Below are positions 34,107 to 41,589 of a DNA stretch of 64,000 nucleotides, one piece after another (within the stretch, counting starts at the first letter, position 1; every line of letters begins with the position of its first letter). The DNA comes from Streptomyces umbrinus (GTDB taxonomy: Bacteria > Actinomycetota > Actinomycetes > Streptomycetales > Streptomycetaceae). The notes beneath the pieces were generated by a model, which did no database searches, was not told where the DNA came from, and was given only the letters and a program-made list of their open reading frames with translations. The stretch covers positions 806,001-870,000 of the forward strand of contig NZ_JAUSZI010000002.1 in NCBI RefSeq assembly GCF_030817415.1. Reading direction: 5' to 3'. The position numbers and the translations under genes were made by a program.

Positions 34107-35675
34107 GTGAGAGAGCGCGTGATATCCGGAGATGGCGATCACCAGGCGGGGATACGTTCGGAACGCGGTTCGGGGCGGCTGATCGCCGGTCGATATCTGC
34201 TGCACGACGTCCTCGGCAGAGGCGGCATGGGCACGGTCTGGCGGGCTCATGACCAGTTGCTGGACCGCCCGGTCGCCGTCAAGGAACTCCACATCCTCAC
34301 CCACGGCGACGAGGAGCAGCGGGTCCGGGTGCGTCGTGCGGTCCGTGAGGCGCGCGCGGTCGCGCGGGTGCCGCACCCGCATGTGGTGGGCGTCCATGAC
34401 CTGGTCGAGTCCGAGGACCGGCTGTGGATCGTCATGGAACTCGTCCAAGGGCCCTCGCTGGCCCACCACATCGCCGAGACCGGACCACTCACCCCGCAGC
34501 GCACCGCCTCCCTCGGACTGCAACTGCTCGACGCGCTGGAGGCCGTGCACGCGGCCGGCACCCTGCACCGCGACGTCAAACCGGCCAACGTCCTGCTCCG
34601 CCGCGACGGCAGCGCCGTCCTCACCGACTTCGGCATCGCGGTCCTGGACGACGGCGAGTTCCTCACCACCACCGGCGAGCTGATCGGCTCGCTGGAGTTC
34701 ATGGCCCCTGAGCGGGTGATGGGGTCGGAGGTCGGCCCGGCCTCCGACCTGTGGTCCCTGGGCGCGACCCTGGCCACGGCGTGCGGCGGGCTGTCCCCGT
34801 TCCGCAGACCGGCACGGCCCGCCACACTCCACGCGGTGGCCTACCAGGAACCCGCCCTGAGCGAGCGGCTCGGCCCGCTGCTCCCGGTCATCGAGGCACT
34901 CCTGCGCAAGTCCCCCGACGCACGCCCCACTGCGGCCAGTACGCGCGACGCGCTGCACCGCGTCGCGGCGGGACACATGGACGCCGGACCGCTGCTGCCG
35001 TCACCGACCGCCCACGCATCCTGGCCCGCGCCCCTGCTGGCCGACGCGGACACCATGACCAGCGGCCGACAGGGCCTGGTCCCGGCCGGACAGACCGCAC
35101 CGACGGCAACGCACACCACCTCGCTCAGGCCCACGCCCCAGCCCTCGTCCCGCCACCGGGGCGCGAAGCGGCTGTTGTGGGCGATGGTCGGAACTGCGGT
35201 GCTGGCGGCGGGCGTTGGCGGTGGCCTGTTCCTCACCGGAGTGCTGCCGCTCAAGAAGGACCCCGTCACGACGACCACCCGCCAGGCCGTGAAGTCCACG
35301 ACCGGCTGGCAGAAGGTGACCGGAGTGACCGTCCAACCAGGAGACAAGGTCACCGTGCGCTTCGTCTCGGGCCAATGGACCGTCGACCACGTCAGCCTCC
35401 CCATGACCGGCCCGGTCGGATACAACGCGGCCATCGACCAGTCACTGGACGGCGCGAAGGACTGCAAGATCAAGCCCGCGGCACCGTTCGGCGCCCTCCT
35501 GGCACGCCTCGCCGGCGAAAAGGCCCTTCCCATACGCTCCGTCGGACGGAAGCTGACCTTCAAGGCGGCCAACAACGGCACCCTGCAACTGGCCATCAAC
35601 GACGAGGCCGACCGATGCGTCCAGGACAACAGAGGCACCGTGACCGTACAGGTCAGCGTCACGCACCAACCTTGA
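34107..35675 (+). CDS. Membrane Ser/Thr protein kinase with LecA-like extracellular domain
   Basis: A 522-residue receptor-type kinase. The kinase domain (about 28-290) has GRGGMGTVW, catalytic Lys59 (VAVKEL), HRDVKPANVLL and DFGIAV, so it should be active. A Pro/Thr-rich linker leads to a single membrane helix near 354-376 (LLWAMVGTAVLAAGVGGGLF). The extracellular part (about 397-520) resembles the galactose-binding lectin LecA/PA-IL: VQPGDKVTVRF, PFGALLARLAGEKALPI, NNGTLQLAIND and GTVTVQVSV. The GTG at 34107 follows GGAAGGAA. It may sense a sugar or cell-wall glycan; this is an inference from the domain. Confidence 0.85.
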   Translation: MRERVISGDGDHQAGIRSERGSGRLIAGRYLLHDVLGRGGMGTVWRAHDQLLDRPVAVKELHILTHGDEEQRVRVRRAVREARAVARVPHPHVVGVHDLVESEDRLWIVMELVQGPSLAHHIAETGPLTPQRTASLGLQLLDALEAVHAAGTLHRDVKPANVLLRRDGSAVLTDFGIAVLDDGEFLTTTGELIGSLEFMAPERVMGSEVGPASDLWSLGATLATACGGLSPFRRPARPATLHAVAYQEPALSERLGPLLPVIEALLRKSPDARPTAASTRDALHRVAAGHMDAGPLLPSPTAHASWPAPLLADADTMTSGRQGLVPAGQTAPTATHTTSLRPTPQPSSRHRGAKRLLWAMVGTAVLAAGVGGGLFLTGVLPLKKDPVTTTTRQAVKSTTGWQKVTGVTVQPGDKVTVRFVSGQWTVDHVSLPMTGPVGYNAAIDQSLDGAKDCKIKPAAPFGALLARLAGEKALPIRSVGRKLTFKAANNGTLQLAINDEADRCVQDNRGTVTVQVSVTHQP

Positions 35676-35772
35676 TGGGTGGCAACTGGGCCCCGGTCGC
35701 ATTCGTCGCGTCCTGGGGCCTGTCACTCCAACTCCTCACCGGCCGACTCTCCCCCCACCACCTGACCGGCGT

Positions 35773-36426
35773 TCAGGGCTCGATGAGGCCGACGCGGATG
35801 GCGTAGCGGGTGAGTTCCAGGCGGTCGCGCAGGCCCAGCTTCTGGAGGAGGTTGGTGCGGTGGCGTTCGACGGTTTTGGCGCTGATGACGAGGAGGAGGG
35901 CGATCTCCTTGGAGGTGTGGCCCTCGGCGACGAGTTTGAGGATTTCCTCTTCGCGTTCGGTGATGGGGCGGGCGGGCAGTTGTTCGCCGGTGCGGGCGCG
36001 GTCTAGGTAGGTGCGAATGAGAGTGGTCTCGGCGCCGGGGTAGATGAAGGGTTCGTCGCGCAGGGCGGCGCGGCAGGCTTCGACGAGGTCTCGGTCGGCG
36101 ACGGATTTGAGTACGTAGCCGGAGGCGCCGGATTTGAGGGCCTCGAAGAAGTACTGCTCGTTGTCGTACATCGTCAGCATCAGGGTGCGCAGGCCGGGGC
36201 GGAGGCGGGCCAGTTCGCGGGCGGCCTGCAGGCCGGTCCGGCGGGGCATGGCGATGTCGAGTATGGCCAGGTCGATGTCGTTGCCGCGGGCCTGGGCGAT
36301 GGCTTCGGCGCCGTCGGAAGCCTCGGCCACGACAGTCAGGTCCGGCTCGGCGTCGAGGATGAGGCGGACGCCGTGGCGGACCAGGGCGTGGTCGTCGGCG
36401 GGCAGGATGCGGGCCGGTGTGGTCAT
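35773..36426 (-). CDS. NarL/LuxR-family response regulator (orphaned)
   Basis: A 217-residue response regulator with a receiver domain (PADDHALVRHGVRLIL, phospho-acceptor in DLAILDIAMPRR, Lys in GYVLKSVADRDL) and a LuxR HTH (ITEREEEILKLVAEG, AKTVERHRTNLLQKLGL). The ATG at 36426 overlaps the stop of a sensor-kinase stub; a GTG one codon earlier is possible. Because the kinase is deleted except for its last codons, the regulator must use another phospho-donor or be inactive. Confidence 0.9.
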   Translation of the reverse strand: MTTPARILPADDHALVRHGVRLILDAEPDLTVVAEASDGAEAIAQARGNDIDLAILDIAMPRRTGLQAARELARLRPGLRTLMLTMYDNEQYFFEALKSGASGYVLKSVADRDLVEACRAALRDEPFIYPGAETTLIRTYLDRARTGEQLPARPITEREEEILKLVAEGHTSKEIALLLVISAKTVERHRTNLLQKLGLRDRLELTRYAIRVGLIEP

Positions 36427-36500
36427 CACGCTGTCTCCTGGGTGCGGTCGGCGGCTGCGTGGCCGTTGACGTTCAGGCGTATCTCGGTGCCGTCGTGGGG
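36426..36500 (-). pseudogene. 3' stub of a deleted sensor histidine kinase
   Basis: The minus strand reads GPHDGTEIRLNVNGHAAADR before a TGA that overlaps the response-regulator start. GTEIRL-type endings are the last strand of NarX-class kinases. Upstream of about 36500 no kinase sequence remains, so about 1 kb or more of the gene has been lost. Confidence 0.55.
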
Positions 36501-36621
36501 CCCTGGCCGATCTGGAACTACCGGCCGGTCACACCGGTCCACCCCCACCATCACCGAGACACCCCAGAACCGGGACCTGGTCCCAAGTCCCGACGCACCT
36601 GCCGAGAAGTAACCACCGGGG

Positions 36622-36710
36622 GTTCGCGGAAAGCCAGGGGCGCAGCCCCGCCTTCAGGGGCGCGGGGAACTGCGCGACCAGCCCCCACCCACCCGCACCC
36701 GACAACACAC
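36622..36710. repeat. Dispersed Streptomyces intergenic repeat
   Basis: The segment ggggcgcagccccgcctt followed by aggggcgcggggaactgcgc and gaccagccccc matches a short sequence seen in many intergenic regions of Streptomyces genomes. It can form GC-rich hairpins. Its role is unclear; it is recognised from general knowledge of the genus, not from a search. Confidence 0.6.
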
Positions 36711-36747
36711 GCCGAACCCCCACCCTGCGTCGGTAAGCTCACCGATC

Positions 36748-37083
36748 ATGACCGTTGCGCGTTCCGTTGCCCTGTTCGTCGTGGCCGCCCTGTTCGAGAT
36801 CGGCGGGGCCTGGCTGGTCTGGCAGGGCATCCGCGAACACAAGGGCTGGATCTGGATCGGCGCCGGTGTCATCGCCCTCGGTCTCTACGGCGTGGTGGCC
36901 ACCTTCCAGTCCGACGACAACTTCGGACGCATCCTCGCCGCGTACGGCGGGATCTTCGTCGCCGGGTCGATCGCCTGGGGCATGGTCGCCGACGGCTACC
37001 GGCCCGACCGGTACGACGTCATCGGCGCGTTGGTGTGCCTCGCCGGGATGGCTGTGATCATGTACGCGCCTCGCAGCAACTGA
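36748..37083 (+). CDS. YnfA family (UPF0060) membrane protein
   Basis: A 111-residue protein with four membrane helices. [30 protein letters not shown] is the first half and [28 protein letters not shown] the second, each with family landmarks. The final helix is [15 protein letters not shown]. YnfA proteins resemble small multidrug resistance proteins but have no settled substrate. Confidence 0.9.
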   Translation: MTVARSVALFVVAALFEIGGAWLVWQGIREHKGWIWIGAGVIALGLYGVVATFQSDDNFGRILAAYGGIFVAGSIAWGMVADGYRPDRYDVIGALVCLAGMAVIMYAPRSN

Positions 37084-37177
37084 GCGCCGTCGCCTCGCAG
37101 TCGCTGGGTTTGACGGACGGCCGTGTCCCAAGTGCCACGGCGGAGTAAGAGGAACACATCCCCGGGCCCAGGCCGAC

Positions 37178-37459
37178 TCATGACCGGGGCAGCCGGAGGC
37201 GGCGTCGGCGGGACGTGTCGAACAGGTTCACCGCGCAGGCCGCCGCGACCAGCCCGGCCGCGAGCAGCAGCCCGTGCGGGAGAACAGCGCCGACGACCAC
37301 CGCACTGAGCGCGAGTGTCATCGCCAGCCACGCCCTGCCTCGGCGGTATTCGCGCGGGCGGCGGGGACGTCCCCGGCCGAAGCCATGGGCGAAGCGGGGG
37401 TCGTCGAGCCGCAGCCGGGCCTCGAGGCCGGCGATCCAGTCGTCGTCGGATTGCGGCAT
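37178..37459 (-). CDS. DUF3040 membrane protein
   Basis: A 93-residue protein with a soluble N-terminus (DDDWIAGLEARLRLDDPRFA, the DUF3040 signature), a basic stretch and two adjacent membrane helices (AWLAMTLALSAVVVGAVL and GLLLAAGLVAAACAVNLF). The ATG at 37459 follows GGAGCGG. Function unknown. Confidence 0.82.
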   Translation of the reverse strand: MPQSDDDWIAGLEARLRLDDPRFAHGFGRGRPRRPREYRRGRAWLAMTLALSAVVVGAVLPHGLLLAAGLVAAACAVNLFDTSRRRRLRLPRS

Positions 37460-37783
37460 GTTCCGCTCCTTCCACAGCAGTTGGGGCGAGCGAGGGCTAA
37501 GTCCAGCGGCCACACGCACAGGAACGCGTCGCCACAATGAACAGCACCATCAGCCGGTACGGTCGTCAGCCGGCCCTCTTCGACACCGTCAGCCATGTCA
37601 TGACACTCGCGTCCAGCCCCGCCCTCGGAAGGGCAATTCGCCCGGGCCACGCTCGCGGGCGGTGCTCCTTCACCTCACTCTCACCCAGCCCGCCACGCCC
37701 GCGCATCGGGGACGGCACCCATCCTCGTCCCCTGGCAGCGGGGTATCCACGCGCACCGGAGGCGCCGCACCTACCATGACGGC
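37460..37783. other. Intergenic region, no gene recognised
   Basis: This stretch of 324 bases separates the divergent DUF3040 and VOC genes. Open frames in it have no recognisable product and no convincing start. It should contain promoters for both flanking genes, but no clear elements were identified. Confidence 0.5.
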
Positions 37784-38125
37784 ATGCCCCTCGACCTCTT
37801 CGCAGGCATCCCCGTCAACGACTACGCAACTGCACTGCCCTGGTACGAGCGACTCCTCGGCACCCCGCCGACGTTCTTCCCGCACGACACGGAAGCCGTA
37901 TGGGAACTGGCGGAACACCGGTACGTGTACATCGTGCAGCGGCCCGGTCAGGCGGGAAACGCCGTGCACACCGTCCTCGTCGACGACCTCGACACCCGTG
38001 TCGCGGGGATCGCCGACCGGGGTCTGGAGCCCACGAGCCGCGAGACCTACTCGGAGGGCATGCGCAAGGTCACCTACCACGACCCGGACGGCAACGAGTT
38101 CGGGTTCGGCGGCGCCGCACACTGA
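37784..38125 (+). CDS. VOC-family (glyoxalase/bleomycin-resistance fold) protein
   Basis: A 113-residue single VOC domain. IPVNDYATALPWYERLLGTPP is the usual first beta-alpha unit, HTVLVDDLDTRVAGI the third and YHDPDGNEFGFGG the last, with the metal-ligand Glu in NEFGF. Such proteins act as metal-dependent isomerases, dioxygenases or drug-binding proteins. The substrate cannot be assigned. Confidence 0.85.
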   Translation: MPLDLFAGIPVNDYATALPWYERLLGTPPTFFPHDTEAVWELAEHRYVYIVQRPGQAGNAVHTVLVDDLDTRVAGIADRGLEPTSRETYSEGMRKVTYHDPDGNEFGFGGAAH

Positions 38126-38152
38126 CGCCGCCGTGCGATGAGCCGCTCTCTG

Positions 38153-38839
38153 TCAGGTGATCAGCATGCCGCCGTCGACGTTCAGATCGTGAGCGTTCAT
38201 GCCTGCGTTGCGCAGGAGGAAGTCGGTGGCGTCGGCGATCTCGGCCATGGTGACAAGACGTCCGGTGGGTGTGCGGCGGAGGTGCGGGTGGTCGGTGACG
38301 TCACGCCACTTGGGACTGTCTCCGATCACGCCGGGGTGCAGGGCATTGACCCGGTGCGGGGCGATCTCGGCGGCGAGGGTCTTGACCAGGCCGGTCAGGC
38401 CGGCGTTGAACGTGGTCACCATCGTCGAGCCCGGGTAAGGGCGTTCCCTCGCCAGACCGCCGAAGAGGACGACTGAAGCGGCCGGGTTGAAGCGGTCGCG
38501 CAGCGCACGGACCGTTTCGGCGTACCCGACCAGTTTGATGGTCACGACGCGGACGGCGTCGGTGAGATCGAAGTCGGCCAGGGAGTTCGGAACGGGATCC
38601 ATGGCCGTGATGACCAACTGGTCGACTTCGGTGATGCCGCCGAGGGCGTGCGCGATCGTGTCGGGTTGGGACAGGTCGAGCGCCATGCCCCGGACCCTGC
38701 TTCCTATTTCCTCCGCCGTCGCCTCGGCCCGTGCCTTGTCCCGGCTGGTGACGACGACGCAGTCACCACGGTCGGCGAATCGCTGGGCGATGACGCGGCC
38801 GAGCCCGCCGCTGCCGCCGATGACGATGGACGTACTCAT
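38153..38839 (-). CDS. Short-chain dehydrogenase-like protein lacking Tyr-Lys
   Basis: A 228-residue Rossmann protein of the SDR family. The cofactor motif is SIVIGGSGGLGRVIAQRFAD, TSRDKARAE suggests NADP preference, and NALHPGVIGDSP and DLNVDGGMLIT are typical C-terminal motifs. Aligning on GLVKTLAAEIAPHRVNA puts Val and Asn where the catalytic Tyr and Lys of YxxxK should be. It may be a divergent reductase or a non-catalytic binder. It is divergent from the TetR gene and likely its target. Confidence 0.82.
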   Translation of the reverse strand: MSTSIVIGGSGGLGRVIAQRFADRGDCVVVTSRDKARAEATAEEIGSRVRGMALDLSQPDTIAHALGGITEVDQLVITAMDPVPNSLADFDLTDAVRVVTIKLVGYAETVRALRDRFNPAASVVLFGGLARERPYPGSTMVTTFNAGLTGLVKTLAAEIAPHRVNALHPGVIGDSPKWRDVTDHPHLRRTPTGRLVTMAEIADATDFLLRNAGMNAHDLNVDGGMLIT

Positions 38840-38945
38840 ATGGAAGTCCCCTTCACGTTCTGGACGGGCTTGAGAGCGACGTGCGCCTGTTGGCACAGCC
38901 CGACTCCACTAATGACCGTTTGGACAGTACCGCATCGAACGGCCA

Positions 38946-38975
38946 TTGCGAGGCTGTTCTGTACGCGCGTACAGT
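38946..38975 (+). promoter_or_regulatory. Promoter and TetR operator
   Basis: TTGCGA and TACAGT are spaced by 18 bp. A perfect 16-bp palindrome CTGTACGCGCGTACAG (38959-38974) overlaps the -10 element. The predicted transcription start falls at or next to the GTG start of the TetR gene at 38982, so the message is probably leaderless and autorepressed. Confidence 0.6.
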
Positions 38976-38981
38976 AAAGGG

Positions 38982-39587
38982 GTGCCAACAACCTCACGCC
39001 CCGACAAGGCTCCGGCGCGGGCATCGGCCACCGGCCGTCGACGCGATCCGGAGGCGAGCCGCGCAGCCATCCTGGAGGCCGCCCGCGAGGCCTTCACCGA
39101 ACGAGGCTACGCACGGGCGACGATTCGCGACATCGCCCGCCGGGCGGGTGTCACGCACGGCCTGGTCATGCTGCACTTCACCTCGAAGGAGCGTCTTTTC
39201 CTGGCGGCGGTACCCGGCACTCGCGACCTGACCGACCTCGTCGCCGGCGACCGCGAAACGCTGCCCGAGCGGATCGCCGCCGGCTTCGTCGAGCGGATGG
39301 AGAGCAACCCCTCCGGCGACCCGTTCGTCGCGCTCCTGCGCAGTGCCGCCACCAACGAGGCCGCCGCGGCAAATCTCTACACCGCCATGCAGGCCCACAG
39401 CGAGTCGGCCTACCGCGAGGCCCTCACCGGCGACGACATGGACGTCCGCATCGGGATGCTCGCCGCACAGCTGATCGGCGTGACGTTCACCCGCTACATC
39501 GTCAAGGTGGGCAGGCTCGCAGAAATGTCCGCCGACGAACTGCGCGTTCACCTGAGCCGCGTCCTGCACCAAATCCTGTTCGCCTGA
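38982..39587 (+). CDS. TetR-family transcriptional regulator
   Basis: A 201-residue repressor. The N-terminal HTH reads SRAAILEAAREAFTERGYARATIRDIARRAGVTHGLVMLHFTSKE in consecutive segments, the standard TetR_N domain. The C-terminal half is a helical ligand-binding domain. The GTG start follows the -10 element at leaderless distance and has no usable ribosome-binding site. The 16-bp palindrome in its promoter is the likely operator, also controlling the divergent SDR gene. Confidence 0.9.
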   Translation: MPTTSRPDKAPARASATGRRRDPEASRAAILEAAREAFTERGYARATIRDIARRAGVTHGLVMLHFTSKERLFLAAVPGTRDLTDLVAGDRETLPERIAAGFVERMESNPSGDPFVALLRSAATNEAAAANLYTAMQAHSESAYREALTGDDMDVRIGMLAAQLIGVTFTRYIVKVGRLAEMSADELRVHLSRVLHQILFA

Positions 39588-39732
39588 GGCCAGTTGGCCA
39601 AACACGGCCCGACCTCGGAGCCTCGGCCCGCCGCACCGCCGGAAAGCGCAATCACACCTGATTGAACACTCACCCGCATTGCCTTCGTACTCATGGCCAA
39701 GGTGCAAACCACGGGCGCAGTGAAGGATCAGC

Positions 39733-41391
39733 ATGGCAGAAGCGCAGACCTCCACAAATGAGTTGATCGCCGGGAGGTATCGACCGCTCCAGATCGTGCA
39801 CCGAGAGGAATTCCGGGTCGGCTGGCACGGCCAGGACATGGCGTCCGGCCGATTGGTGTTCCTGGCGGAAGCACGGCTGCCCGCGGTCCTCCGCGAGGAG
39901 ACGTCCCGCCAGACCACGGCCCGGGTGCTGCGGGAGACCGCGGATCTGGAGGCCGCCGCCCCCGGCCAGGTGGCCACCGTTCTGGATGTCACCGAGCAGG
40001 ACGGCCGCCTGTGGACCGTCATGGAACCGATCGAAGGCCGGTCCCTGAGCGAACTCCTCGACCGGCGTGGGGCGTTCAACCAGCCCCGGGCGGTCCGCAT
40101 CGGCCTGCAGATCCTCGATGTACTCGCGGCCGCGCACCGCCTGGGCGTCACGCACGGCGACCTCGGTCCCGACCAGGTCTTCGTCAAGGCGGACGGCGGG
40201 GTCGTGGTCACGGGGTTCGGACTGACCGGAGCGACCCGGTCCTTGAGGGCGACCGCACCCTCGTACGCCTCTCCGGAACAAATTCGTGGTGAGGCGATCG
40301 ATCCCTCGACGGATCTGTGGGCCCTGGGGGCACTGCTGCACACCATGATCGAGGGTCGGCCGCCCGCTCCGAACCAGGGGCGCGGCGAAGGCAGTTCGAC
40401 CTTCGCGCAGGTGTATGTGGGAGAGGGGGCCCGGGGAGAGGGTGAAAGATCCTCGGGGGACGACGTCCACACCGGCCGGCTGCGCCAGACCATTCACGGG
40501 CTGCTGCGCGAGAACCCGAACGAACGGCTCACCGAACCGGTACTCCGCCAGGCGCTGAGCCGCATGGTGAGCGAGGACTCGGCCCAGCAGTCGCACATGT
40601 TCCGGCTGCGCGGAGCGTACGGGAACTCGCCGGGAACGGAACGGACTTGGCACAGGAAGCGGCCCATCGTCCTCGCCATTGTCGGTTCCGCGCTGGCCGT
40701 CGTGGCCATCCCGGTCGTGCTCGCCCTGAACAGCAGACCGGCCTCGGACGCACCCGACGCCTCCGGCCCCGTACCCACCGCATCCGGTCCCGCGGCCGCG
40801 CCGCCTCCCGCGGCTTCCACCCCTGCTCGTCCCTCCGCGGACCCGACCGGCGGCGCTTCGGCCGGCGCATCGGACCCGGGCGCGCCCGCCGCCCCCTCCC
40901 CCACGGCTTCCGCCGAGAAGACGGCACCGCCCGCCACCAAGCGCTACGACGCGCCGGAAGGGTTCTCGGTCCAACTGCCCTCGGACTGGCGGCGTATCAA
41001 GGACACCGGTCGGCCGGACAACGCCTTCAGTGTCACGTTCGGCGCCACGGGCGACCCCCGCGCACTGAGGATCACCTTCGGCAGGGTCCCCTCGTCCGAC
41101 CCCGTCGCCGTCTGGCGCAACTTCGAGCCCCAACTGCGGCGCCTCAACCCGGGCTTCGACCGCATCGGCGACATCCGGGGTGTGGACGGTTCCGGTGGAC
41201 GGGCAGCCGATCTGGAATGGTTCGCCGACGGCGACCCCGACCGCACGCGCACGCTCGCCCGCGCCCTCCTCGTCGACACCGACCTCGGCTACTCCATCAG
41301 GTGGACGACCCCGGCCGACGACTGGAACACTCCCGCCAACCAGCAGGCCCTCAACACCTTTTTGACATCCTTCCGCCCGGCAGCGCGATGA
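39733..41391 (+). CDS. Membrane pseudokinase (Ser/Thr kinase-like)
   Basis: A 552-residue protein with the fold of Ser/Thr kinases but degraded catalytic motifs. The HRDLKPxN loop is HGDLGPDQ, the DFG is GFG, the glycine loop is absent, and the beta-3 Lys is replaced (LVFLAEARLP). ATP transfer is therefore unlikely. ASPEQIRGEAIDPSTDLWALGALL keeps the structural APE and F-helix region. A membrane helix lies near 309-333, then a long Pro/Ala/Ser linker and an extracellular domain (about 400-552, FSVQLPSDWRRIKD). It may be a scaffold for the neighbouring active kinases; this is an inference. Confidence 0.85.
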   Translation: MAEAQTSTNELIAGRYRPLQIVHREEFRVGWHGQDMASGRLVFLAEARLPAVLREETSRQTTARVLRETADLEAAAPGQVATVLDVTEQDGRLWTVMEPIEGRSLSELLDRRGAFNQPRAVRIGLQILDVLAAAHRLGVTHGDLGPDQVFVKADGGVVVTGFGLTGATRSLRATAPSYASPEQIRGEAIDPSTDLWALGALLHTMIEGRPPAPNQGRGEGSSTFAQVYVGEGARGEGERSSGDDVHTGRLRQTIHGLLRENPNERLTEPVLRQALSRMVSEDSAQQSHMFRLRGAYGNSPGTERTWHRKRPIVLAIVGSALAVVAIPVVLALNSRPASDAPDASGPVPTASGPAAAPPPAASTPARPSADPTGGASAGASDPGAPAAPSPTASAEKTAPPATKRYDAPEGFSVQLPSDWRRIKDTGRPDNAFSVTFGATGDPRALRITFGRVPSSDPVAVWRNFEPQLRRLNPGFDRIGDIRGVDGSGGRAADLEWFADGDPDRTRTLARALLVDTDLGYSIRWTTPADDWNTPANQQALNTFLTSFRPAAR

Positions 41392-41395
41392 ACGA

Positions 41396-41419
41396 CCCCA
41401 CCCTGTTCGTCCGGTGGGG
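41396..41419 (+). terminator. Short terminator hairpin
   Basis: CCCCACC and GGTGGGG form a 7-bp perfect stem with a 10-base loop five bases after the pseudokinase stop. Confidence 0.45.
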
Positions 41420-41589
41420 CAGTCACCTCTGACGCATCCGCTTCCGATGCCGGCCTCGGAGCGGCCGGTCAGTCGGCCTTGTCCGCCGCCGGAGCCGTCC
41501 ATTGAGCGTTTCGGGTTCGCGGGAACCTCTGGAGCCGTACAGGCGTCGCATGGATCATCGGCGCACGGGGCGTACAGGCAGGGGGGCCG

